Positions 1 through 6,312 are shown, counted from the first letter of the stretch. The stretch: 10,204 nt of DNA from Brevundimonas sp. (GCA_012270135.1 JAAXIW010000052.1:1-10204); one strand, 5' to 3'. Numbers and translations: made by a program. Notes: a model not told the origin generated them from the sequence alone.

Positions 1-97
1 GGGCAGAGGGCGCCATGGCCTCCCCGTTGGGGCCATCGCCGGCGCAACCGCCGAGCGCCAGAAGCCCCACCGCCGCAAGCGCAAGAGCGAACCTCAT
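1..97 (-). CDS. Lipoprotein, N-terminal fragment (cut by window edge)
   Basis: The reverse strand reads ATG at 97 and stays open to base 1, giving about 32 residues. It begins MRFALALAAVGLLALGGC: a positive residue, a hydrophobic stretch, then an LGGC lipobox with Cys18 as the likely lipidated residue. After Cys18 comes a Gly/Pro/Ala-rich linker (AGDGPNGEAMAPSA). A strong Shine-Dalgarno sequence, GGAGGAGGT, sits at 101-109 just before the ATG, which fixes the start. The protein should be exported by Sec and anchored in the envelope. The mature domain is outside the window, so its function cannot be named. It diverges from the gene at 204 across a 106-bp gap. Confidence 0.75.
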   Translation of the reverse strand, partial: MRFALALAAVGLLALGGCAGDGPNGEAMAPSA

Positions 98-203
98 CCG
101 ACCTCCTCCGGGGCGCCCCCGAGTTGCAAATGGCTGCGTTCCGGGCGCCAATGAGCCGGTCAATGCGCGGCTCCGAGCCCCACTGAAAGAAAGGACGCAA
201 CCG

Positions 204-575
204 ATGGCTGACTTCTATCACGTCCGACTGGAGATGGCGCGCGCGCCGGATGCGCCGACGGGCGATCCCGGGGACGGCTATGACATCGTCGCGCCGCTGG
301 ACGCAAACGGCCGACTGGACGCGGACGCCTGGCGAGCCGAACCCGAGCGGGCCTATGCGCGCCGGTTCAGCGACGGCGTGACCGAGGCCAAGGGCCGGCT
401 ACGGCTGGGCCAGGGCGGCCAGTGGATCGTGGACCTGCCGGGCGAGGCCGAAGACGCCGTCGGCTACCGCTTCGGCGACGAACGGTTCGTGGTCGGCGAA
501 TACGTCAGCCTGACCCTGCCGTCGGGCGAGCAGACCACCTATCAGGTGGTGATCAGCAAGCCGCTCGAGGCCTAG
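204..575 (+). CDS. Conserved hypothetical protein, 123 aa
   Basis: The reading frame stays open upstream to base 15, but the ATG at 204 is the likely start because AAGGA at 191-195 lies 8 bases before it. The upstream part of the frame also overlaps the divergent lipoprotein gene. The 123-residue product has no signal peptide, membrane segment or cysteine. It is acidic and mixed alpha/beta in character. It has an N-terminal HVRLEMAR stretch (residues 6-13), a YDIVAPLDANGRLDADAWR segment (26-44) and a beta-rich C-terminal half with GYRFGDERFVVGEYVSL (87-103). It resembles uncharacterised proteins I associate with Caulobacterales and relatives, but I cannot name a family or function. Its stop codon overlaps that of the convergent gene at 572-1045. 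Confidence 0.8.
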   Translation: MADFYHVRLEMARAPDAPTGDPGDGYDIVAPLDANGRLDADAWRAEPERAYARRFSDGVTEAKGRLRLGQGGQWIVDLPGEAEDAVGYRFGDERFVVGEYVSLTLPSGEQTTYQVVISKPLEA

Positions 576-1045
576 AAATACTCGGCGTTGGCCGGGCACT
601 GGGCGCTGATGCGGCGGGCGGTGATCGAGGCCGGCAGGTAGGGCGTGCCGCGCGCCAGCTGGGCCCCGCCGCGGAAGGAGAAGCTTTCCTGCTGGTAGGT
701 GCCGTTCAGGCGCACATTGACGCGCCGGCCCTTGCGATCCTGGCAGGTGCCCTCGAAGCGCGCGTTGCCGTTGCCGACCTGGCGCACCGGATAGGTGCAC
801 TGCCAGCGGCGCGTCGAAAGACCGCCGAAGAAGCGGTTGATCTCGCTGGGCCGGACGCATTTGGTCTCGGTGTCGCGGACGCCCACGGCGCTGGTGGTGT
901 ATTCCCAATCGCCCGCCAGGACGGTGTCGGCGCCCGACGGGGCCCCCATCGGGGCCCGCGGCTGGGCGGGCGCGCCCAGAAACAGGGCGCCGGCGACGAC
1001 GGGCGCGGCGACGGTGGCGACGCGGAGGAGGGCGGAAGGCTTCAT
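572..1045 (-). CDS. Secreted DUF3617-like protein
   Basis: The chosen start is the ATG at 1045, behind GGGGA at 1051-1055. The frame also has an ATG ten codons upstream at 1075, but from 1045 the protein begins with a compact signal peptide (MKPSALLRVATVAAPVVAGALFLGAPAQ). The product is 157 residues. The mature part has GDWEYT at 45-50, four cysteines (63, 83, 101, 150) that could form two disulfides, and a closing ITARRISAQC segment. The GxWE opening and the late ARRI-x-x-C signature recall the DUF3617 family of periplasmic proteins of unknown function. This is recognition by pattern only. It is divergent from rpmB across 210 bp. A TATATC element on the reverse strand near 1091 could be its -10, but no good -35 accompanies it. 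Confidence 0.7.
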   Translation of the reverse strand: MKPSALLRVATVAAPVVAGALFLGAPAQPRAPMGAPSGADTVLAGDWEYTTSAVGVRDTETKCVRPSEINRFFGGLSTRRWQCTYPVRQVGNGNARFEGTCQDRKGRRVNVRLNGTYQQESFSFRGGAQLARGTPYLPASITARRISAQCPANAEYF

Positions 1046-1101
1046 CGAGGTCCCCGATCTGGTTTTCGGTCTCATGACTAAGGGGGATATATGGCGGCAA
1101 T

Positions 1102-1120
1102 TGAACGGCGGCTGAACGGC
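1102..1120. repeat. Direct repeat TGAACGGC, 11-bp period
   Basis: TGAACGGC occurs at 1102-1109 and again at 1113-1120. The starts are 11 bp apart, about one helical turn. The pair lies between the DUF3617-like gene and the rpmB promoter, ending 20 bp before the rpmB -35 box. The placement would suit a binding site for a regulator of either gene. No regulator can be assigned. Confidence 0.4.
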
Positions 1121-1140
1121 CTGGCTGCGCGCTCCAAGTC

Positions 1141-1170
1141 TTGACGGGACGAGGACTCCTCCTCTATACG
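1141..1170 (+). promoter_or_regulatory. Housekeeping sigma-type promoter of rpmB
   Basis: TTGACG at 1141-1146 and TATACG at 1165-1170 are separated by 18 bp, a good match to a sigma-70/RpoD-type promoter. Transcription would begin near 1177, giving a leader of about 80 bases before the rpmB ATG. The spacer contains a GACTC site (1154-1158), the target pattern of the CcrM cell-cycle methyltransferase. This is the clearest promoter in the window. Confidence 0.6.
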
Positions 1171-1179
1171 CCCCCCTCT

Positions 1180-1202
1180 CGCGCGGGATGACCTCCCGCG
1201 CG
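1180..1202 (+). promoter_or_regulatory. Stable hairpin at the 5' end of the rpmB leader
   Basis: CGCGCGGGA (1180-1188) and TCCCGCGCG (1194-1202) are perfectly complementary over 9 bp around the 5-base loop TGACC. The hairpin starts only a few bases after the predicted transcription start near 1177. A structure there could protect the mRNA from 5'-end-dependent decay or take part in control of L28. No run of T follows, so it is not an intrinsic terminator. Confidence 0.5.
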
Positions 1203-1216
1203 CACCTGTTTCATGC

Positions 1217-1236
1217 GTCCGCTTCGTCCCGCGGAC
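1217..1236 (+). promoter_or_regulatory. Second hairpin in the rpmB leader
   Basis: GTCCGC (1217-1222) pairs with GCGGAC (1231-1236) across an 8-base loop. The hairpin ends 7 bases before the rpmB Shine-Dalgarno sequence AAGGA (1244-1248), so it could influence ribosome access. A 6-bp stem in G+C-rich DNA can arise by chance, so the regulatory role is inference. Confidence 0.3.
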
Positions 1237-1255
1237 CGCTCCGAAGGATAGTCAG

Positions 1256-1555
1256 ATGTCGCGTCGTTGCGAACTCACCGGTATCGGCCCGATGGTCGGC
1301 AACAGCGTGAGCCACTCGAACATCAAGACCAAGCGCCGGTTCCTGCCGTCGCTGAAGGCGGTCAAGGTGACCTCGGAGGCCCTTGGCCAGACCTTCTCGC
1401 TGCGCATCTCCAACGCCGCGCTGCGTACCCTCGACTACAAGGGCGGCCTCGACCCGTTCATCGTCAAGGCCAAGGACGAGCAGCTGTCGGTCGCGGCCCA
1501 GCGCATCAAGCGCCAGGTCAAGGCCAAGCTGGCCGAACAGGCCGCCGCCGTCTGA
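1256..1555 (+). CDS. rpmB: 50S ribosomal protein L28
   Basis: The 99-residue product opens MSRRCELTGIGPMVGN and continues with SHSNIKTKRRFLPSL, the conserved N-terminal core of bacterial L28, which lies on the large ribosomal subunit. The length fits alphaproteobacterial L28, which is longer than the E. coli protein at the C-terminus; here the tail (about 75-99) is Lys/Ala-rich. Only one cysteine (Cys5) is present, so this is the zinc-free (C-minus) form rather than the CXXC form. The ATG at 1256 follows AAGGA (1244-1248) at 7 bases. The gene is a single transcription unit, with its own promoter at 1141-1170 and a terminator at 1581-1610. The 12-codon frame just upstream is described under findings. 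Confidence 0.97.
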   Translation: MSRRCELTGIGPMVGNSVSHSNIKTKRRFLPSLKAVKVTSEALGQTFSLRISNAALRTLDYKGGLDPFIVKAKDEQLSVAAQRIKRQVKAKLAEQAAAV

Positions 1556-1580
1556 TCGGCGACGACATCCAGATCTGAAG

Positions 1581-1610
1581 AGGCCGGTGGAAACACCGGC
1601 CTTTTTCTTT
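1581..1610 (+). terminator. Intrinsic terminator of rpmB
   Basis: AGGCCGGTG (1581-1589) pairs perfectly over 9 bp with CACCGGCCT (1594-1602) around a GAAA tetraloop, and the T-rich tract TTTTTCTTT (1602-1610) follows. The A residues at 1578-1579 can extend pairing into that tract. It lies 26 bases after the rpmB stop, a textbook Rho-independent terminator. It separates rpmB from the peptidase gene downstream. Confidence 0.9.
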
Positions 1611-1663
1611 GCGCCGGGGCCAGGGGCAGGCCGAAGCTCGCGGTTGCGCCGACGGCGGCCGCC

Positions 1664-1669
1664 TATAGG
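1664..1669 (+). promoter_or_regulatory. Candidate -10 element of the M1 peptidase gene
   Basis: TATAGG lies 29 bases before the GTG start and is the only AT-rich spot in this 88-bp gap after the terminator. A start near 1676 would give a short leader. The upstream TTGCGC (1644-1649) is only 14 bp away, so no convincing -35 can be assigned. A separate promoter is expected because the rpmB terminator precedes it. Confidence 0.35.
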
Positions 1670-1698
1670 CTGGCGGGGTCAACCGCCGGGAGTCCTCC

Positions 1699-3465
1699 GT
1701 GTCCACGATCGCCTGTCGCGCCGCCCTCATGGGCGCCTCCCTGCTCGCCCTCGCCGCATGCGCGTCAGACGGCGGCTATGCCATGGCGGAGACGCCGCCC
1801 CAGGCGGTCGAAACGCCCGCCGCCGGGCCGGTCCCGACCCGTCAGTCCACGGCCTTCACCCTCGGCACCGACCAGCCGCGGGCGCCGGAACAGCTGGCGG
1901 TGCGGTTCGACAAGGCCGACCTGTCGATCAAGGTGATTCCCGACGACAGGGCCATCGACGCCGTCGCCCTGCTCGACTTCACCGCCACCGCGCCGGTCGA
2001 GCGGCTGGTGGTCGAGCTGGACACCATACTGACCGTCTCGGAGGTGGCCGTGGACGGCGTCCCGGTTCCGGCCGACCGCTGGTCGAACCCCGAGGGCCGG
2101 ATGACGGTGGAGCTGGGCCGCACGCTCGCCCCCGGCGAGACGGCGCAGTTGCGCATCGCCTATGCGGGTCGTCCGCGCGTCGCCCCCCAGGCGCCCTGGG
2201 ATGGCGGTTTCGTCTGGGCTGTCGCGCCGTCGGGCGAGCCGTGGATCGCCACGGCCGTCCAGCCCGAGGGCTGCGACCTCTTCTGGCCCTGCATCGATCA
2301 TCCGCTGGCCGAGCCGGGCCGCGTCGACCTGCACATCACCGTGCCGTCCAACCTGTCGGCGCCCTCGAACGGCAAGTTCCTCGGCACGGTGGATCACGGC
2401 GACGGCTGGACGACGTGGAACTGGTCGGCGGCCCATCCGAACACCTACGCCATCGCGCTCAACATCGGTCCGTACGAGGAAGTCAGCGCCGATTACCGCA
2501 GCCGCTTCGGCAATGTCGTGCCGATGTCCTACTGGCACCTGCGGTCGGACGATCCGGGCAAGGTGGCGGCGCTGTTCGCCCAGTTCGCGCCCATGATGGA
2601 CTTCTACGAGGCGACCGTGGGCCCCTATCCGTTCGGCGACGAGAAGATGGGCGTGGTCGAGACGCCCCATCTCGGCATGGAGCACCAGACCATCAACGCC
2701 TACGGCAACGGCTACAAGCTGGACGGCCGCGGCTTCGACTGGCTGCTGCACCACGAGCTGTCGCACGAATGGTTCGGCAACCAGCTGACCAACCGCAACG
2801 CCGACGACATGTGGCTGCACGAGGGCCTCGGCAGCTATATGCAGCCGCTCTATGACCGCTGGCTGCACGGCGATCGCTTCATGGAAGCCTCGCTGCTCGA
2901 TCAGCGGCGTGGGCTGATCAACAGATTCCCGGTCGTCTCCGGCGAGGAGAAGTCCGAGGACGACGTCTACCAGGGCGACAAGGGTCCAGGGCTCGACCTC
3001 TACAACAAGGGTTCGCTGATCGCGCACAGCCTGCGCATGCTGATCGGCGACGAGGCCTTCTTCCGCTCGGTGACCCGACTGGTCTACGGCACGGCGACGC
3101 CGCGACCGGGCGAGTTCCGGCCGCGTTACGGCACGACCGACGAGTTCCTGGCCATCGTCAACGAGGAGACCGGCCGCGATCTGACCTGGTTCTTCCAGGG
3201 CTATCTCTACCAGGCGGCCCTGCCCGACCTGCGCCAGAGCCGCGCGGGCGGCGAACTGTTGCTGGAATGGGTGACCGGGAACGGCGGGGTCTTCCCGATG
3301 CCGGTCGAGGTCGAGATCGACGGGCGCCGCCACACCGTTCCCATGGACGCAGGCCGCGGCCGCATCGCCGCCCCTCCCGGCGCCCATGTGCTGATCGATC
3401 CGGACAACAAGGTGCTGCGCCGGCTCGAATTCATCGAAACGTGGAAAGCCTCCGGGGGGCAGTGA
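1699..3465 (+). CDS. M1 family zinc aminopeptidase, lipoprotein
   Basis: The 588-residue product starts at GTG 1699, with GGGAG at 1688-1692 in front. This start gives a full lipoprotein signal (MSTIACRAALMGASLLALAAC) with Cys21 in the LAAC lipobox; the ATG at 1729 would lose the n-region. The N-terminal beta-rich domain of M1 peptidases (about 40-220) leads to the catalytic domain. The substrate-binding motif is GMEHQ at 326-330, in place of the classical GAMEN. The zinc site is HEXXH-X18-E: His352, His356 and Glu375, with Glu353 as catalytic base. Tyr435 in YNKG (435-438) fits the conserved catalytic tyrosine. The protein is shorter than E. coli PepN and lacks its large C-terminal domain. 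It should remove N-terminal residues from peptides in the periplasm or at the envelope. The kinase gene starts 30 bp after its stop. Confidence 0.93.
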   Translation: MSTIACRAALMGASLLALAACASDGGYAMAETPPQAVETPAAGPVPTRQSTAFTLGTDQPRAPEQLAVRFDKADLSIKVIPDDRAIDAVALLDFTATAPVERLVVELDTILTVSEVAVDGVPVPADRWSNPEGRMTVELGRTLAPGETAQLRIAYAGRPRVAPQAPWDGGFVWAVAPSGEPWIATAVQPEGCDLFWPCIDHPLAEPGRVDLHITVPSNLSAPSNGKFLGTVDHGDGWTTWNWSAAHPNTYAIALNIGPYEEVSADYRSRFGNVVPMSYWHLRSDDPGKVAALFAQFAPMMDFYEATVGPYPFGDEKMGVVETPHLGMEHQTINAYGNGYKLDGRGFDWLLHHELSHEWFGNQLTNRNADDMWLHEGLGSYMQPLYDRWLHGDRFMEASLLDQRRGLINRFPVVSGEEKSEDDVYQGDKGPGLDLYNKGSLIAHSLRMLIGDEAFFRSVTRLVYGTATPRPGEFRPRYGTTDEFLAIVNEETGRDLTWFFQGYLYQAALPDLRQSRAGGELLLEWVTGNGGVFPMPVEVEIDGRRHTVPMDAGRGRIAAPPGAHVLIDPDNKVLRRLEFIETWKASGGQ

Positions 3466-3495
3466 CACGCAACCTTTGCCGTGGTGATGCTTTAG

Positions 3496-5121
3496 GTGCT
3501 GACCACAGCGGGAGATCGGCGGCTGAAGCGACGATTCACGATCGGTTCAAGGGGGCGGCTGCTGATCATCGTCGGCGGCGTCCTGCTGATGCCCGCCATA
3601 CTCCTTCTGGCCTGGGCCCTGGTGCTCGGCCTGTCCCGGGCCCAGTCCGCCGTCGAGAACGGCGCCCTGGTGCGGGCGGAGACCATGCGCAACGCGGCGG
3701 ACAACCGCCTCGCCGTCGATCTCGGGGCCCTGCGCACCTTCGCCACCTCGTCCAGCCTGGGCGCGCGCGACTGGGAGGCCGCCCGGGCCCGCGCGGCCAT
3801 CGTGGTCGGGGTCAATCCGGGATGGAAGGCCGTCGTGGTCGTGCATCGAAGCACCGGCGAGGTGGTGATGCGCACCAATCCGGCAAGCGAAGGGGCGCCG
3901 GCGGTTTCCGGCGCGGCCCCGTTCGATGTGCTGCGCGACGGCCCCGCCTGCCCCTGCGTGGTCCTGCGCGAAAGGATCGCCGCGCTCCCCGACCATGACC
4001 TGGTCGCCCTCGTCGATCCCGCCGTGTTCCAGCCGTCAGCGCTGGCCGCGGCGGACGACGGACGCGTCACCGCTCTCGTGGATCAGGAAGGCCGGTTTAT
4101 CTCGCGTTCGCTGGATTATCCGGCGAGAGTCGGCCTTCCGGCCACGCAGTATGTTCGCGGCGCCGTCAAGAGGGGCGGCCAGGGCGTCTATGAAGGCCGG
4201 ACCTATGAGGGCCTGGAGAACTACACCGCCTATGTGACGTCGGACATCAGCAAGTGGTCGGCGCACGTCGCGGTGAACCGGACGCTGATCGACTCTCCGC
4301 GCTTCTGGCTGTTCATCGTGCTGGTCGGCGGCTCCTTGCTGGCCCTGATGGCGGCCGGCGGCGTCCTGACCTACAGCCTGATCGACCTGGGCGCCCGGCG
4401 GCGGGCCGAAGCCCAGATGCTGCGCCTGCAGAAAAGCGAGGCGATCGGCCAGTTCGCCAGCGGCGTGGCCCACGACTTCAACAACCTGTTGATGGTGATC
4501 ATCGGCAACCTCGAGCGCATCACCAGCGACGGTAAGGCGTCGCCGGACGTCGCCGGACGCGCCGAGATGGCGTTGGAGGCCGCCCGCCGGGGCTCGCGTC
4601 TCTCGACCCAGCTGTTGGCCTTCGCGCGCGACGGCCATGCCGAGGCGGGCACGGTCGATGTGGTCGAACTGCTGGACGATCTCAGCGAGCTGATCCAGCA
4701 GTCGGTCGGCCCCGGCGTGACCGTCACCTTCCGCGCCGACCCGCACGCCCGGACGGTGCTGGCGGACCAGGCTCAGCTGGAGCTGGCCGTGCTTAACCTG
4801 GCCCTGAACGCCCGCGACGCCATGAAGGGCGACGGCGCCCTGACCGTCGAGACCGCCGCCCGCGGCAAATGGGTGGAGATCGCCGTCGAGGACACCGGCC
4901 CGGGCGTTGACAGCGCCGTGCGGGAGCGCCTGTTCGAACCCTTCTTCACCACCAAGCCGGAAGGCCAGGGCACGGGCCTCGGGCTGGCGCAGGTCCTGGA
5001 CATGGCGACCCGCGCCGGAGGCGACGTGCGCATTGAGGACGCACCGCACGGCGGGGCGCGCTTCGTCATTGTCCTGCCGGTTCCGCGCCCGGGTCAGACC
5101 GCCGCGGCCGTCACCGACTGA
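3496..5121 (+). CDS. Membrane sensor histidine kinase (orphan, HDFNN type)
   Basis: The 541-residue protein has two membrane segments (about 20-46 and 270-295) flanking an extracytoplasmic domain of about 220 residues that looks like a PDC/Cache fold. Its second half has VDQEGRFISRSLDYP and a closing KWSAHVAVNRTLID. The cytoplasmic kinase has the H-box GVAHDFNNLL with phospho-accepting His326, the N-box around Asn438 (NLALNARDAM), DTGPG at 466-470, the F-box FEPFFTTK (480-487) and GQGTGLGL (490-497), so catalysis looks intact. No receiver domain is fused and no response regulator is nearby, so its partner must be encoded elsewhere. The sensor carries a Cys-Pro-Cys motif (152-154), which could bind metal or respond to redox. 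The GTG start at 3496 is the first possible one after an in-frame TAG and has no strong Shine-Dalgarno sequence. Its 3' end overlaps the convergent transglutaminase-like gene by 28 bp. Co-transcription with the peptidase gene is plausible. Confidence 0.92.
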   Translation: MLTTAGDRRLKRRFTIGSRGRLLIIVGGVLLMPAILLLAWALVLGLSRAQSAVENGALVRAETMRNAADNRLAVDLGALRTFATSSSLGARDWEAARARAAIVVGVNPGWKAVVVVHRSTGEVVMRTNPASEGAPAVSGAAPFDVLRDGPACPCVVLRERIAALPDHDLVALVDPAVFQPSALAAADDGRVTALVDQEGRFISRSLDYPARVGLPATQYVRGAVKRGGQGVYEGRTYEGLENYTAYVTSDISKWSAHVAVNRTLIDSPRFWLFIVLVGGSLLALMAAGGVLTYSLIDLGARRRAEAQMLRLQKSEAIGQFASGVAHDFNNLLMVIIGNLERITSDGKASPDVAGRAEMALEAARRGSRLSTQLLAFARDGHAEAGTVDVVELLDDLSELIQQSVGPGVTVTFRADPHARTVLADQAQLELAVLNLALNARDAMKGDGALTVETAARGKWVEIAVEDTGPGVDSAVRERLFEPFFTTKPEGQGTGLGLAQVLDMATRAGGDVRIEDAPHGGARFVIVLPVPRPGQTAAAVTD

Positions 5122-5870
5122 CGAACAAGTTCGCACCGGCCCTGGGTGGTCAGGAAGGCGATGTCGGCGGCGTCCCGGCCGCAGGCGATGCGGACCAGAC
5201 CCTCCACCGGCGCCAGGCCCGTGGGATCGACAAGCCACCAGCCGTTGGAGAGCCAGACCTCGAAGATGGCGTGAAAGTCTGGCGGACTCAGCTGATGGGC
5301 GTAGGCGCTGACCGCGCGGGCCGGAATGCCCGAAGCGCGGCAAAGGGTGATGCCCATGTGGGTGAAGTCACGGCACACCCCGGCGCGATCGATGAAGGTG
5401 CGGGCGGCCGTGGTCTCGCTGTCCGAGACGCCGGGTTCGTAGTCGATCTCGGCGCGGATCCAGTCGAGAATCTTCAGCACCCGATCTCCGCCGACGGTCC
5501 CGCCGAACGTACGTTCCGCGAACCGGCCGAACTGGTCGGACGGGCAATAGCGACTGGCGTTGAGATAGGGCAGGACCTCGGCCGGCAGGTCATTCCAGTC
5601 GTGCTGGACGGTCACCGGCGGCAAGCCCTTCAGCCTGCCGTTGTCGACCAGCGCCTCATAGATCAGGGTGACTTCGCCCGACAGATGGGCGCGCAGTGTG
5701 CGGGCCCCGAACTCCTCGTCCTGGCTCTGGATGAAGTCGACCGTGGGCAGGGTCGTCAGGCGCTCTTCAAGGATGCTCTGACCCGGCCAGTCGGCGACCT
5801 GGATCTTGTAGATGGCGTCGGTGGGAGGATCGAAGCGGTAGACAAGTTCGGCGCGGACACGAATTTTCAT
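5094..5870 (-). CDS. Transglutaminase-like family protein
   Basis: From the ATG at 5870 the product is 258 residues and begins MKIRVRAELVYRF, a normal family opening. An ATG eight codons upstream (5894) is possible, but it adds only MGSAQSGP. Neither start has a clear Shine-Dalgarno sequence. The N-terminal region (1-100) is beta-rich. The transglutaminase core follows, with the Cys-His-Asp triad visible: Cys166 in GVCRDFTHMG, His200 in DFHAIFEVWL and Asp215 in WWLVDPTG. Bacterial members act as cysteine proteases, amidases or cross-linking enzymes, and the substrate cannot be predicted. No signal peptide is present, so it is probably cytoplasmic. The small membrane protein gene lies 52 bp upstream on the same strand and might be co-transcribed. 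The 3' end overlaps the convergent kinase gene. Confidence 0.9.
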   Translation of the reverse strand: MKIRVRAELVYRFDPPTDAIYKIQVADWPGQSILEERLTTLPTVDFIQSQDEEFGARTLRAHLSGEVTLIYEALVDNGRLKGLPPVTVQHDWNDLPAEVLPYLNASRYCPSDQFGRFAERTFGGTVGGDRVLKILDWIRAEIDYEPGVSDSETTAARTFIDRAGVCRDFTHMGITLCRASGIPARAVSAYAHQLSPPDFHAIFEVWLSNGWWLVDPTGLAPVEGLVRIACGRDAADIAFLTTQGRCELVRQSVTAAAV

Positions 5871-5892
5871 GGGGCCGGACTGGGCCGACCCC
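5871..5892 (-). promoter_or_regulatory. Hairpin directly before the transglutaminase start
   Basis: On the reverse strand GGGGTCGG and CCGGCCCC pair over 8 bp (one G-T wobble) around a 6-base loop. The stem ends exactly at the ATG at 5870, where a Shine-Dalgarno sequence would be expected. It could limit or time translation. If translation instead starts at 5894, the hairpin lies inside the coding region. Confidence 0.35.
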
Positions 5893-5922
5893 ATGCTTTC
5901 GTCAATGCGTCAGCGGCGGAAT

Positions 5923-6153
5923 TCAATCGCTGTCGGAGTCGTCACCGGACACGACCACCACGGCGGCGGCCAGCACACCCGCGATGGCGAGGATGCCGAT
6001 GACCGGGATGCCGTTGAACTCGCTGGAGGCGTCCGCCTGGGCGCCGACGCGGTCGCCGACACGGGCCACGCCCTGGCCGGCGGCGTTGGTCGCGGCCGCC
6101 TGACCGGCGATCAAAAGGGCTCCAGCCGTCACGGCCGCAAGGGTCTTCTTCAT
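5923..6153 (-). CDS. Small exported membrane protein with acidic tail, 76 aa
   Basis: The frame is open back to 6222, but the ATG at 6153 is preceded by GGAGA (6161-6165) at 7 bases and starts a clean signal peptide, MKKTLAAVTAGALLIAGQAAA. A short polar region (about 22-48) follows, then a transmembrane helix (about 49-69: GIPVIGILAIAGVLAAAVVVV), then the acidic tail SGDDSDSD. There are no cysteines or catalytic motifs. If the signal is cleaved, the mature protein is about 55 residues with one membrane span. I recognise no named family. A candidate EcfG-type promoter lies at 6183-6208, hinting at control by the alphaproteobacterial general stress response. The downstream transglutaminase-like gene is on the same strand. 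Confidence 0.8.
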   Translation of the reverse strand: MKKTLAAVTAGALLIAGQAAATNAAGQGVARVGDRVGAQADASSEFNGIPVIGILAIAGVLAAAVVVVSGDDSDSD

Positions 6154-6182
6154 GGTCGTCTCTCCGGTTGCCTCAAGACCAC

Positions 6183-6208
6183 AACCAGCCGACGAAGGAT
6201 TCTGTTCC
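6183..6208 (-). promoter_or_regulatory. Candidate EcfG/SigT-type stress promoter
   Basis: On the reverse strand GGAAC (6208-6204) and GGTT (6186-6183) are separated by 17 bases. The consensus for the alphaproteobacterial general stress sigma factor EcfG (SigT in Caulobacter) is GGAAC-N16/17-CGTT, so one base of nine differs. Transcription would begin near 6176-6178, leaving about 25 bases before the ATG of the small membrane protein, with the ribosome-binding site inside. The spacer also holds a GATTC (CcrM-type) site at 6198-6202. No sigma-70-type promoter is evident here. Confidence 0.5.
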
Positions 6209-6243
6209 CACCCGCGAGACACAAAGAGCGTTAATGCCGGCGA

Positions 6244-6296
6244 AGACGCCCCCGGCCCGAGGGCCGCGGCGCCGAGCGCACGGAGGGCCGGCGTCT
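6244..6296 (-). other. Imperfect long hairpin after the HNH gene
   Basis: AGACGCC (6244-6250) and GGCGTCT (6290-6296) are complementary over 7 bp. A GGCCC/GGGCC pairing extends the stem past a small bulge, and an inner CGGCCC/GGGCCG hairpin lies at 6253-6266. The element begins 17 bp beyond the HNH stop codon. It may mark the 3' end of that mRNA, but no T-run follows in the direction of transcription, so it is not a standard intrinsic terminator. Confidence 0.35.
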
Positions 6297-6312
6297 GTCT
6301 CTGGAGCGCCGA

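Noticed and set aside
130..160. Promoter elements in the 98-203 divergent gap (TTGCAA at 124-129; GGAAC near 140 on the reverse strand)
   Set aside because: No partner -10 box at a proper distance for either element. I see nothing reliable in this gap besides the two ribosome-binding sites.
1383..2855. 490-codon forward frame spanning rpmB, its terminator and the peptidase gene
   Set aside because: The product is Arg/Pro-rich shadow sequence that runs through a strong terminator. rpmB and the M1 gene explain the region.
1765..3468. 567-codon open frame on the reverse strand, antisense to the M1 peptidase gene
   Set aside because: Such long antisense frames are typical where third codon positions are G or C. 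The forward frame has a full lipoprotein signal and a zinc-peptidase active site, while the reverse product has no recognisable motif.
4036..5343. 435-codon reverse frame across the kinase gene and the end of the transglutaminase-like gene
   Set aside because: The product is Arg/Gln/Gly-rich without domains, and both overlapping genes have intact catalytic motifs in other frames.
5271..6234. Overlapping forward frames opposite the transglutaminase-like and small membrane protein genes
   Set aside because: No ribosome-binding sites or motifs; the reverse-strand genes have a catalytic triad and a signal peptide respectively.
6244..6296. Hairpin as an intrinsic terminator of the HNH gene
   Set aside because: The stem is bulged and no T-run follows on the reverse strand. 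Kept only as a structural element.
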